A stretch of DNA of 64,000 nt from Rhynchopus euleeides (lineage: Eukaryota > Euglenozoa > Diplonemea > Diplonemida > Diplonemidae): contig OY723281.1 in assembly GCA_963210315.1 (NCBI GenBank), positions 868,001-932,000 on the forward strand. The letters are read 5' to 3'. The notes beneath the pieces were generated by a model. It saw nothing but the letters and a program-made list of their open reading frames with translations, searched no databases and was not told the DNA's origin. A program made the translations under genes and the position numbers. Each line of letters begins with the position of its first letter. Within the stretch, counting starts at the first letter, position 1. This document shows positions 35,489-46,300 of the stretch, one piece after another.

Positions 35489-37512
35489 CTTGGGTCAATT
35501 TGGGTCACCCTGGGGCTTTTCACCTTAGGAAAATGGGGGGCTTCGCTCCGGGTCAATCTGGGTCAGCTTGGGTCAGTGACCCGGAGCGAAGCCCCCCCCC
35601 TTAGGTGACCAAAAATAGGTGAAAATTTTTGCCTATGTTCCCTTGTGTCAAACTTGGAGTCTGACCCAAAAATCGGAATCTGTGACCCATGGTTTATATG
35701 GGCAAACCTGAAAATTTCCGACTTTTTCCTCAATTTTTCCCACTTCCTGGCCATACCTTTCCCGACCCAAAATCAAACAAATGCAGCGGAAAATGGCCAA
35801 AAATAGGCCAAAAAACCCCAAATTTTTTTCCGGGGGGCGAAGCCCCCCGGACCCCCCTTGCGTGGGGGGCTTCGCCCCCCACGCCACACGCACCTCCCGG
35901 CCGGTGGCCGGTTCGGTCGTCGTCGGCTGCGGCCAAAGGGCGTGCGGTAGCCGACGCCCTTTTGTGCTCGCCTCCTCCTCCCTCACTTCAGTATGTCGTT
36001 TCAGGTGAGTCCGTGTTCCTGCTTTGTTCTTCTGTCGACTGGGACGGGCCAGTCCTCGTGGGTTGCCGGCCGGTGTGTCCTCCCCTGGGACACCCTCCTC
36101 CTCCCACCACTTGCATCTGGTTCAGCTTCAGTGAGAGCTGAGCGGGAGCCATACTTGCTCTTTTGGACCAATTGACCGCAGTCCTGCATCATGAAGAGTT
36201 AGGTAATGCCCAGTCGCAGCCATCCCCCGACCCAGGTGTTCTGCCGTGGGCCAGGTCACCATCTGCAGGTCACCCCGTCACACACCAGTGGGCAGGCCCT
36301 GTCAAAGATATCGATGTGACTGCTCTTGCCGCAGGGCATCGGATGTGGGCCTGCATTGCATCCTGTTGCCGCTCAGTTCTGTTCCCACCGGAGCTTCTTG
36401 TTGCGCCGCAGGTCGAACAGCCTTTCGTGTGGTCGGCGCTGATCTTGTATAGAACGTAGGCAGTAGGCTGCTGTGGGTGACCTGCAGGTTACCCGTCCCT
36501 TTCGTGCAGGCAGCGCGAGAGGTGCGCTGTTTATGTGTGGGAGCACGGCAGCTGCCCCACACTCCATTCTGCTCTCTTGTCTGCTGTTTATGTTGAACAA
36601 GGTCTGGCTGCCAGTGATCTCGCTGGGGGTCGGGCAAACCAAAAAAGAGGTCGGGCACAGGGTGGCCGAGCTCGCGAGAAAAAAAGTGCAGCCCAACCCC
36701 GCCCCGACTTCCCGTTGTATGATGCAAACAGGATCGAATGCACGGCCACAGAACATTTTCACCCAATTCGAGAAGCACCGGATGTTGCTGCCTTTGGTCG
36801 TCCTGCTGGATCAAAAATCAGGAATCCAGCCCCCCAGCCGCCGGAGGCCACGGTAGTGAACATCCTGAAAGTCTTCGAAGGCTAGTCCCCACACCGGTTG
36901 GTGCTGTTGCACATTCCAGGCGGGGATGGTCCTTCGCTTGGGGCATGATGAGGTGCGCTTCGATGAACACCATCAAGCCCCCAGCATGCCGTTGGGTTTT
37001 CATACGCTGCGGCGCATGAAAACTCGGCCACAAGGCCGAACCCAAAAGCCCCAAAATCTGACCCGGGAGGTAGGGCCGAGGGTAGGGCCATGCCACCCCT
37101 GGCGGCCCACCCTCCCAAACAATTACAGAAAAAGGGAGGTGGGGCCGCGGCCCCCTGCCAGCCCTGGCACGGGATCGCTGCTGGCGAGTAGTTCAGGCTC
37201 GTGGCCCTCCTCGTTCCGGATAGCCCCTCGGACATCCAAATGATTCACGTGCAGCAGCCCATGCGCAGAGAACGGTGTGCCGTCTTGTACAGCAACTGTT
37301 GGACAACTGTTGAAATCGTTTTTCACCAAAAAAATCACTCTGCGGGCCAAGTCGAAGATTTTTCTGGGGACTTTTGGTGTCCCCAATTTTTCAATTTTCG
37401 AAAAATAAGCTCACTTTGCTAAACTGGACCCAACTCCCCACACTCTTTTTTTCCGACTTTTTCACGGGTTTTTTCCGGTTTTTTTTGGTTTTTTTTGGCG
37501 GATGGAGCGAAG
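35489..37512 (+). repeat. 2,025-bp tandem duplication, unit 2
   Basis: This is a direct copy of 33464-35488 with scattered substitutions and one-base indels. It ends at GGATGGAGCGAAGACCCCC, after which the AT-rich module starts. One palindromic stem-loop has its loop in opposite orientation in the two units (33805-33825 versus 35830-35850). Confidence 0.85.
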
Positions 37513-37518
37513 ACCCCC

Positions 37519-37745
37519 CGTAAATAATAATCGGATGTAAACAATACATGTAAATAATTTTATGTAAACAATACCTGTAGGTAAACAATAGTCGTGAGGG
37601 GGGTTTACATGTAAACGGGGGTCACAGCTATTGTTTACCTAGCTTTATGTAAATAGTAAATGTGCATGTAAATAATAGCTGTAAATAATATTCCATGTAA
37701 ACAATACATGTAAATATTTTTTTACACACATATTGTTTACGTATT
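37519..37745 (-). repeat. AT-rich TGTTTAC module, copy 2
   Basis: This is a direct match to 31880-32110 in its second half (GGGTCACAGCTATTGTTTAC and following). Its first half carries the same words in inverted order. It is related by inversion to 41336-41475. No coding potential is visible. Confidence 0.65.
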
Positions 37746-37784
37746 TATGCGTTTTTTTTTGCACCTTTACCTACCACCCCCCCG

Positions 37785-38402
37785 TGTAAATGTCACCCCA
37801 CAGGTGCAAAAATCGGGAGGGGGTGACATAAACACACCTTTTTTAGGTGACATAGCCACGGGGTGGTAGTTAGTGTAGGTCACACCCCTCCAGGGCCGCC
37901 TGGGGGTGACATAAACACACCCCTTTTGGGGGGTGACATATACCTGAGATTCCAGTTTTGTTGTGGGGAGAGGTTGCTAGGGAGGAGGTAGCATGGTGCG
38001 GGGGAGGGGGGTAAAGAGGTGCGGGGGAGGGGGGGGGGGGGGGCGACCGGCACGCAAAAATGTGGAGGGGGGTTGTCGTACATAGTGCAAAAGCAAAGGT
38101 TTCGGGCCCAACCCAGTGGGCCCGAAGTGCAACCCAGGGAAAACCCATTGATCCCTTGCAGGAGATAGGGAGTCAAGGTACGCGTCACTGGCTGGTCGTC
38201 TCCCACGACAGGCAGTTGAGAAGAGGGATTCCAGTGCCTGCGCCTCATGCAGCGAAGGTCCCATTCCGCCGTGTTCAGTGACATGTGTCGATAGTGTTGG
38301 CAGTTCTACGGGCTCTGAGCAACAATGCTCTAAGGAAAACAAGCCACTTGGCCGAGGGGGGCCGGGAGGCAGTTGGCTGCCGACAAAAAAAACTCTCCAT
38401 TG
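37785..38402 (+). repeat. Left half of an inner inverted repeat
   Basis: Two blocks, about 37790-37915 and about 38226-38402, match about 39906-40036 and about 39728-39905 in inverted orientation. The 310 bp between the two left blocks (including the poly-G run near 38027-38042) is absent on the right. The element has therefore gained or lost a segment in one arm. No gene is seen. Confidence 0.65.
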
Positions 38403-39406
38403 CTGGTGCCCCTGATTTACCCCTTTTTCACTACGCACAAACTACGCAATCTGGGGGGGGGGTCTCGCTTTTTGGTCCCCCCCCAGTTTTTTTTGGTCCC
38501 CCTTTCTGTGTGGCTACTGAGACAGGACTGGAGGCACTGCGCTGACCGAGCAAAAAATTATTGCCAGAACTCACTATACACCGTACGAAAGAACGCACGA
38601 CATGTGGGGCGGGACTCCAGAAACACCTGGGCAAGGTTGCCCCATGCCCAGAAACACCTGAGAAGGAAGTGAGTTCCAGGAGCCGCGTAGAACACCCTCG
38701 AGATTGTGAATGATGATACGATCACAGCCTTCAGGGCGCTGCGAGGTGCCACCCTGAAGGTGGCCCTTGACATCAAGGAGAGCGTCGGCCGAGGGGTCGA
38801 CGAAAAGCTGAAGAAGGCGCTACTGGCACTGGATCCCGCGGGGTATACGGAGGTCACCGCCACACAGGCAACCTCCGCTGACAACGTCCAGGAGACGTTA
38901 TCCGAGGGGATCACAACGGCACTAGAGATCTGTGTCACGGGATCCAGGCGCCCACTCTCCCTCGACGGTCTGGGGATTGTTGTTGGGTATGGTGTCGTTT
39001 CCTGCAGCTGCAAAAAAGCGTAGCAACTGTGCTTCCTTCTTCCTTAATGATGCGTTGACGCTTCCACCCGGAGGAGCTGAAGCAGGCACCGCTTAATGAT
39101 GCGTTGATGCTTCCACCCGACGAGCTGAAGCAGGCACCGCGCCAAAGGGCACCCCCAAAGAGACCTGCAAAGACTGCGTCGAAACCCGCACCGAAGGCTG
39201 CCAGCGCTGCAGCACCTGAAGAACCTGCAGCACCTGCAGCACCTGAAGCGCCTGCACCCTCACTGACCCCGGAACAGCAAGAACTCCTTGAGTTTGGGGT
39301 CCCGGCATAGAGACAGAGAATGGCTGAGTAAATCAAAAAATGAGACCCCCCCCCCCCTTTTCACTACGCACAAACTACGCAATATGGGGTCGTCAGGGGC
39401 ACCAAT
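38403..39406. other. Central unique segment of the repeat mosaic; short open frames without known similarity
   Basis: This is the only non-repeated part of the mosaic. A 105-codon frame (38706-39023, GTG start) and a 68-codon Ala/Pro/Lys-rich frame (39104-39310, ATG) are open on the plus strand. Neither resembles a family I know, and the first lacks an ATG. A 49-bp local tandem duplication (TTAATGATGCGTTGACGC... at about 39044, then TTAATGATGCGTTGATGC... at about 39093) lies just before the second frame. They may be remnants or chance frames. Confidence 0.35.
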
Positions 39407-39728
39407 TGCATTGTTTGGAATCCATGCGGATCGTGGTGGGGTCACTTTGGTGACCGAGGTACCAAGTCTGGCCCTTTAGAACACCTTCAAAAAATTTTCG
39501 AAAAACCAAAAAAAAATAATTACATGTAAATAATAATCGTATGTAAACAATACATGTAAATAATTTTATGTAAACAATAGCTGTAGGTAAACAATAGGTG
39601 TGAGGGGGGTTTAATTATTTTTTTTTGGTTTTTCGAAAATTTTTTGAAGGTGTTCTAAAGGGCCAGACTTGGTACCTCGGTCACCAAAGTGACCCCACCA
39701 CGATCCGCATGGATTCCAAACAATGCAA
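39407..39728. repeat. Near-perfect palindrome with arms of about 116 bp around an AT-rich core
   Basis: The left arm at 39407-39522 (TTGCATTGTTTGGAATCC... to ...AATAATTA) and the right arm at 39612-39728 are reverse complements with very few differences. The 90-bp centre is an inverted copy of the TGTTTAC module. This is a foldback-type structure able to form a long hairpin. Confidence 0.85.
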
Positions 39729-40129
39729 TGGAGAGTTTTTTTTTGTCGGCAGCCAACTGCCTCCCGGCCCCCCTCGGCCAAGTGGCTTGTTTTCCTTAGA
39801 GCATTGTTGCTCAGAGCCCGTAGAACTGCCAACACTATCGACACATGTCACTGAACACGGCGGAATGGGACCTTCGCTGCATGAGGCGCAGGCACTGGAA
39901 TCCAATGTCACCCCCCCCAGGCGGCCCTGGAGGGGTGTGACCTACACTAACTACCACCCCGTGGCTATGTCACCTAAAAAAGGTGTGTTTATGTCACCCC
40001 CTCCCGATTTTTGCACCTGTGGGGTGACATATACACGGGGGGGGTGGTACAGGGGTGGAGCTTGGGGGTTTTTTCGGGTCAGCTGACCTGATTTTCTGCA
40101 GGCCCTCACAAAAAATCAGGTCAGGGCAG
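39729..40129. repeat. Right half of the inner inverted repeat and junction to the outer arm
   Basis: About 39729-40036 is the inverted partner of parts of 37785-38402. About 40037-40129 is a short junction with the words GGGTCAGCTGACC and AAAAATCAGGTCAGG. No gene is seen. Confidence 0.6.
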
Positions 40130-41305
40130 GGGATAAGATAGGTCTGGTTTTCCGGTTTTCAAAACCAGGGTTTCCCGGTTCCCGGTTTTCTGGAGAAAAA
40201 AAAAGGTCGGTCTCATTTTTGGCGGTTTTTTTTGTGACTTTGGGACAGTAAAACAGTCAGAAAAAACGCCATAAAAAAATAGAAAGTGACCCCATCGTGA
40301 TCCGCACAGAGCCCAAATAGTCCAAAGAAGGCAGAGAAGCGGAGAAGAAAAAATGGACCTAGCGGGTGGCCCGGTGGGTGGTGATGCCCTCGTCATGCAG
40401 GTCTCTTCTGTTTTGAAGGTGCACACATGGTGGACTCCAGCCACCATGTCTAAGAGGGAGTCTAAGACTGCAGTCTGTACTGGAGACGGGAGTCTATTTT
40501 CCAGCTAGTTTACGCTCAGACTCCCGCTAGTTGAGACTCATGGGAGACACGGTGTACTCCAGCGGAGGTAGGGTAACCTCCGCTGGAGTTCACCGTGTCG
40601 TCTGCCTCTGTGCAGCGTCACTCGGTGCCATCGAATACATGGCGACAGCCCACCAACTCGAGACAGATCTGCTTGTCTGGAGGGCTGAGACGAGAACACG
40701 AACGACTTTCAAGCAGTCTTGAAGGTCGCCAAGCCTATTGGGGGCAACTAACAGATGAGATTTGTTTGTTGCCTGTCGTCACAGCTAGGTGCCCATCTCC
40801 TCGATAACGGAATGTGTGCAGAGATCTCGTGGACCCTTTGGCCATTCTGTCGTGCACCCACTCCACCCACAACGCACACCTGTCACGAGTGGTCACTCCC
40901 CCGTCCTCCTCCACCCTGAAGGTTGAATCCTCAAGGACCAGTGATCTCCTGCTGGCCGGGCTGCGATACAGCGAAGCCTTCCTACTTACAAGCGAATCCA
41001 GACTGTAGGGAACAGATGTTCACTACCGTGGCCTCCGGCGGCTGGGGGGCTCCGCCCCCCAGACCCCCCTGCGTAAAAACATTGCACCCAGACCGGTTTT
41101 TTGGTCGAGAGTCCAAACTTTCAAAGCAGCTGCTGCGCCTGCCCCACCAAGCAGCCTCAGTACGGCAGGACGCGCGCAGGCACCGGGCCCTCTCAGATTC
41201 TGGGAGGGTTTGCGCGGGTCGCGCGCGCCGAAGGCGCGCGCGAAAAAATTTCAAAACCAGAAAAACCGGAAAACAGCGCCAGAAAAAAAGTCTATCTTAT
41301 ACCCT
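40130..41305 (-). repeat. Right arm of the long outer inverted repeat
   Basis: This is the inverted partner of 32138-33110. It starts GGGGATAAGATAGGTCTGG and ends GTCTATCTTATACC. It holds about 200 bp (about 40478-40680) missing from the left arm, placed between the words GACTGCAGTCT and AGGGCTGAGACG. Confidence 0.75.
40547..40598. repeat. 22-bp-stem hairpin inside the arm-specific insertion
   Basis: The left stem at 40547-40569 (ACACGGTG, T, ACTCCAGCGGAGGT) pairs with 40576-40598, with a single T-T mismatch and a 6-base loop. A second inverted pair (CGGGAGTCT / AGACTCCCG, about 40484-40526) lies just upstream. The structure is present only in the right arm. Confidence 0.8.
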
Positions 41306-41335
41306 GGTGGTAGGTAAAGGTGCAAAAAAAAACGC

Positions 41336-41475
41336 ATAAATACGTAAACAATATGTGTGTAAAAAATTATTTACATGTATTGTTTACATGGAATATTATT
41401 TACAGCTATTATTTACATGCACATTTACTATTTACATAAAGCTAGGTAAACAATAGCTGTGACCCCCGTTTACTT
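41336..41475 (-). repeat. AT-rich TGTTTAC module, copy 4, at the right end of the mosaic
   Basis: This is an inverted match to 37615-37745 and 31980-32110 (ACGTAAACAATATGTGTGT through AGCTAGGTAAACAATAGC). It closes the repeat mosaic. Host-like GC-rich sequence follows. Confidence 0.7.
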
Positions 41476-41868
41476 GACGAATGCCGGACTTTAACGAACC
41501 ATAACGGCCAGCGAAGACCCCCTAACAAATCAATTCGTCTATTTCTTACCCTTCTCCTCCTTCGGTACCTGTACCCCCACACACCCGTGAATTTATTAAG
41601 TTTAGTGTAGGGCGCACCGAGCGAGCCCTAATGCTGCCTCCACTGTCACACACCCACCCCACCCACCCACCCCCAGCACGACCCACCCACCACACACACA
41701 GGCGTGGGTCGGGTGTGTGTGTGTGTGTGTGTGTGTGTGAATAATAAAGGCGGAAGGCAGATCCTGAAGGGAGGTCGCAAGCAACCCTCGCTGCGCCTTC
41801 CTTCTTCCGCGTCTGCGCCACTGCCCCCCGCCAGCTCCCCTTCCCAACCAACTCCCACTCTCTTCTCC
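41476..41868. other. 5' region of the TPR gene with a GT microsatellite
   Basis: A pure (GT)n run lies at about 41713-41739, after pyrimidine- and CCCACC-rich sequence. AATAATAAAGG follows the run. This should contain the promoter and 5' UTR of the TPR gene. No clear TATA box is recognised. Confidence 0.45.
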
Positions 41869-42819
41869 ATGAACACCTCGTTGCCCGAAACCCCATACAG
41901 CACCTCTGTGGGGCAATCCGCGAACCGCTCAGGCCCTGTGGGTGCCGTGTCCCCGCCGTCTGCGAAACAGGTGACCTTTGTGGACAGGCCGCTGTCCCGT
42001 GGGTGTGGCGACGATACCCTGCGTGAGAGCAGCCTCAGCAGACACAGGGGCACCCCCCAAAAGTGGCACGATGCCCGTGCTCTTGCTGGGTGGAGAGACT
42101 CGGTGGTAGAGGCGAAAGAAGATGAGGCTCGCAGGGCACATAACAGCTGCAGGAGCACGCTGGATTTCGTCCGCTGGGGTGGAGAGGAGGGCCATACAGA
42201 GGACACCCGCCTGCCGACGGACGGGCGGAAGCTGGAGTGGGCGGGTAACGCGCACTTCGCCTCCAACAACTTCGCCAGGTCCGCCGCGTCCTGCACAGCC
42301 GGGGTTCGAGAGGCGGATTTCTCCGAGAAGGATGCACACCTGAAGCACATCTTTTATACCAACAGGGCATGCGCGAATCTCCCTCTGAAGAACTGTACCC
42401 TGGCGCTGTCCGATGCTCAGAAGGCTATCGACCACCGCCCCAACTATGTGCGGGCGCACATCCGGAAAGGCTTGGCGTTGATCGGCTTGGACAAGCCCCG
42501 GGAGGCGACAGAGGCTGTCTTCGCCTGTGCGAAGATCTGTGCGGACGCGGAGGAGCAGAAGCTGGCGGCGATGCGTTCCTCCGGCGCTGACGGGGGCGGG
42601 GTGGGGGAGCGGGAGCGGCTGCTGACGGCAGGGCTGGTGCAGCCGGGAGGGGCGCTCGACACCAGCGCGGCGTGCCGGCAGTTCCGGCCTTCGCACGTGG
42701 AGGCGGAGGCGGCCATGAAGGAGCAGGAGCGAATGTATCTGTGCTGCATCCTGCACAAGTCATACCCGTTGCCTGATGACATCGCACATGCGACAGAGAT
42801 GCTGTTTGACTCGCGGCTG
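41869..42819 (+). CDS. TPR-domain protein, exon 1 of a probable three-exon gene
   Basis: ATG at 41869 opens 317 codons (MNTSLPETPYSTSVGQ...). Residues about 120-240 have the look of tetratricopeptide repeats: GNAHFASNNFARSAASC, then YTNRACANLPLKNC with ALSDAQKAIDHRPNYVRAH, then IRKGLALIGLDKPREA. TPR helices usually bind partner proteins such as chaperones. The open frame runs on to a TGA at 42829-42831. However, GTAGTATG at 42820 is a usable donor in phase 0, and the acceptor CCCACACAG before 43011 restores a well-formed frame. An unspliced product would end ...DSRLVVC. I prefer the spliced reading because exon 3 has no start codon of its own. Confidence 0.7.
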
Positions 42820-43010
42820 GTAGTATGCTGATCGAGGGGGGCGAGTGTCTGTCTGTGTGCACGTTTTTTTTCCCTGCAACACAGCGCCCCTTTCAGTGTC
42901 AACAAGGGTATTAGTCATCGCTTGGGCTACACATACAAACGGCCCTCCTCTCTTCGCCACGCCCCACTCCGTGTCGTCTCCACCACTGCCCACGCCACTG
43001 TCCCACACAG

Positions 43011-43124
43011 CTGATCCCCGAGTATGCGGTTGTGTGCTTCCACAATCTGCTGGGCCTTATCGCGCGTGACGACATCGATCCATTCTTGGTATGCCCGGGC
43101 AAGGAGGAGCGGGTGGCAAGGTGT
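43011..43124 (+). CDS. Probable exon 2 of the TPR/Tudor/WW gene
   Basis: After the acceptor at 43009-43010 the frame reads LIPEYAVVCFHNLLGLI, then ARDDIDPFLVCPGKEERVA. This is protein-like and in phase with exon 1. The 3' end is uncertain because the donor lies in a run of GT dinucleotides. The GT at 43125 keeps phase 0 with exon 3, while the more canonical AAG/GTGTGT at 43121 does not. A further micro-exon or another donor is possible. Confidence 0.5.
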
Positions 43125-43393
43125 GTGTGTCTGTGTGCGGCTCAACAGGGATCCGGCAAGGGGTCCGACGTGTTGTGTGAAGGGGTGTGCTGTTGCCAGG
43201 CGGTGCTGTGGCAGCAAGTCAGAACCCTAGAGGAGAACACGGGTCCAAAAAAAAATTTGGGCGGAACATGCAACACGACCAGGGTAAACGATAGGGTTCC
43301 GGGCTGCGCGCCAATAACCGGGGGCAATCGGGGGGTATAATATGGGCGGGACAAGCAACACGGCCCACACACCCTCCCCACCCCCGCGCACAG

Positions 43394-46300
43394 ACCAAAC
43401 GGGCATTGACCCGCATCCGCGAGAAGAAGAAGCGCACCAACCCTGAGGCATTCCTCAAAACCTTCAAACGCGCCGCCAGCTGGTCGGGCGACCCGCATGC
43501 CGCCGATGCGGACACCGCTGCGGATGGCGCTGGCAGGGCGCCAGGGCACCTCACGAAGGCAGCCCTCAACAGCCTCACGTTTGATGGCGGGAGCGATGCG
43601 GGCGCCGCACCCACCGGCAGCAAGGCGGCTTCCTCCGACAGCGGGGGGCACGGCACAGCCAGCCTCACGGGGCGACTCGTCGCCTTCGCCCGCTGCAACG
43701 GCTACGCCATGATGGAGATGTGGGCCCACGCCACACACGCCGCACGCCGCACCGCCGTCACCCGCGAATCGTCCCGCGCTGCGCCGCCGCCACCGCCACC
43801 GCCACACCTCCAACCACCCCCGACACCACCCGCACGCGACCCCATCAGCCCTGCGCTCCTCTCCGTCGAGGTCGCGCTGACAGCGCTCTACAACCTGCAG
43901 CGCGTGTTCATCCCCTACGATGAATGCCTCCGGCAGCTCTCCAAGCTCGACAGCTTCTTCCTCCCAGCCGATGAGCTGCGCGACATGCGTGTAGAAGCCC
44001 TACTCCACCGGAAGGGAAACCCGCGCGAGTTCACCGCAGGCGACTACGCCGAGGTGCGCACCACGCAGCTCGCCCCGCCCTACTTCGCAGGGGGCACCGC
44101 CGCCGCAGCTGCCGCGGCAAACCCGCCCCCGCCGACCTGGCGCCCCTGCAAGGTGCTCCGAAAGCACCTCGACGGGTCCTGCGACGTGCAGCTTGACGGA
44201 GGGGTGATCCGCGTGTCTCGAGACAGCCTCCGACCCCCCCCTCTGCTGAACGGACTCCCTGTCACACCCTATAGCCGGGACGACCCGGCTTGGCGGGTGC
44301 GAGCGGGGGCGAGGCAAGGAGAGGCAGCCGACGCGCATGATCCAGATGTGGCCGCGCCTCCAGGGGACACCACCACCGCACCGCCTGATCTGAATGACGG
44401 GGATATCGTCGGGTTCTTTGAGCCGGGGGGGAGTGGTGGTGGTGGTGGTGATGCGCCTGCCCACACCCTTTTTGGGAATGTGCTGGGGGTCCGCAGGGTG
44501 GAAACGCCCCACCTTGTGACGGGGGCCGCACTGCTCTCCTGGGAGGTGGATGTTATCACACCGGACAACGCGGTGCACACCCTGCCCGCGGATGGACCCT
44601 CCTCCGCATGGAAGCTGGGGGACGGGGGTGAGGTTCACGCCGCTTCCACCCCCACCAACACCCCCACCCCCGCCGCCGCCGCCACAGCCGGGTTTTCAAA
44701 ACACCGCTACGTCGCGGGGGAGTATGCAGAGTTCCTCAGGGCGCCCGCTCCAGCCACTCCGCTGAAGCACCCTCCGAGCGGTTTGCAGCTTCAATCCCCA
44801 GAGCAGAGCATCCCCACGGCAGGGGATGGCCTGGAGTCACCCGGGGACCCCTTCAGCCCGGCGCCCTTCTCGCGGAGCGGTGTGGTCGCGCCCCGCCCCG
44901 CAGAGATGGGATCCGCACGCCCCCCCGCCTGCTGGGAGCCGTGCAAAATCCTCCGGGTGAGGCTGGACGGCAGCATCGACATCGAGGCATCCGCTGCCGC
45001 AGGGGGCGGTGCCGCGCAGCCCGAGGGGTGGGGGGGGGGCTCCGCCCCCTCCGCCACCTTCTCCTCCTCCTCCTCCCCCCCACACACCCGGGGGGGCGTG
45101 GGGGCGTGCATCCTCAACGTGACAGCCCCGGAGCTCCGCCCCGCTGTGATTCCGGGTGTCCCAGGCGGGGAGTCACCTATAACAGGCAGGGGTGGCGTGC
45201 TCGGGAGGCGGCGTGACGCAGCGGCTGCGGCACTCCCCGACACCTCCTCTTCCCCCAAGGCGGGGGGGGAGGGGCCCCCCGCCTGGCTGCCGGGTGACAT
45301 CGCTGAAGCCTGCCTTCCCTGCCCCGAGGGGGGCAAGCTGGCCCCCTCCGCCTCGCAGCTCCGCCGGCGCTGGTTCCTCTGTGTCGTCTCCGGCGTCGCG
45401 GCGGGTGGGGGTGGAGCCGGAGGCACCGCCGATGTCACTCTCCTCCTGCGTCGCGACCCGGGGGGGAGCCCCGCAGCCCCGCCCCTCCACCCCCCAGGGT
45501 GCCTCCGGGTGTCGGGCTTCGCCAGCCCCGCGCCGCGTGGGGGGCGCTGCTCAGGTGCACCGCACCCCCGCAACCCGGCAGGGGTTGCGGCAGCCCCTGC
45601 TGCCGCACCCGGCACACCCCACGAGCCCCCGGAGTGGATCCCCGACGACGGCAACCTCGCCACCTCCACCCCGCGGCACATTAGGGTGCCTCTGGAGGCC
45701 CTCCGTATCCCGCCCCACTCCACGCGGAACCACTCTGTTGTGTTGGAGGCGCGGGGTCCCGGCCACCTCTCCGCGATCCACAAGCATGTCACATCCCCTG
45801 CGGGCCGGGCTGTCGCGGCGTTTGCGGTGGATGAGGGTGGTGGAGGCGGTTCCTCCGCCCACCCCCACCTTGCGGCGGATTTCACCCTCACGGAGATGGA
45901 TGCGGACGCCTTCCTCAGCGACGAGGAGGAGGCGGAGGCTGGGGGGGAGGAGGGGGTGCGTGGCACCTCCGCCGGGGCAGCCGCCGCTCCGGCGCCAGAG
46001 GAGGTCTACTCCGGAGTCTGCAGCTTCTTTGTGGACCCCAGGGGTGCCGGGGGCGGAGGCGGTGCCAAACGACACCCAAAGGAGAAGCTGTTGGCGCGGG
46101 GCGTGCCCCCAATGGGCTCCTCCCAACCTACCTCCCCCTCCTCCTCCGCAGAGTCGGGAAGCTCCGGGGATGGCTCTGCAAGCGATGCGGAGCAGCAGGA
46201 GGGGATCTGCCTTTCGGATGCCGATTCCGAAGACCTTTTGGACCGGATGAAAAGGGTTAAAAGCATGGCGACCACCGCGGGGGGGTCCGGGAAGGGGCAT

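Noticed and set aside
34138-37100. Open frames of 100-170 codons duplicated in both 2-kb tandem units
   Set aside because: They lie on both strands in overlapping frames, show no recognisable domain, and are kept only because the units are near-identical.
38706-39310. Possible chromatin or capsid-like small proteins in the centre of the repeat mosaic
   Set aside because: One frame lacks an ATG and the other is low-complexity Ala/Pro/Lys. No family resemblance supports a call.
41704-41868. N-terminal extension of the TPR protein through the GT microsatellite (VCVCVCVCV)
   Set aside because: The extension would translate a dinucleotide repeat and starts without ATG. The ATG at 41869 is the better start.
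43032-43340. Separate 102-codon gene starting MCFHNLLGLIARDD
   Set aside because: The first 31 codons are better explained as part of exon 2. The rest reads through a GT-rich intron.
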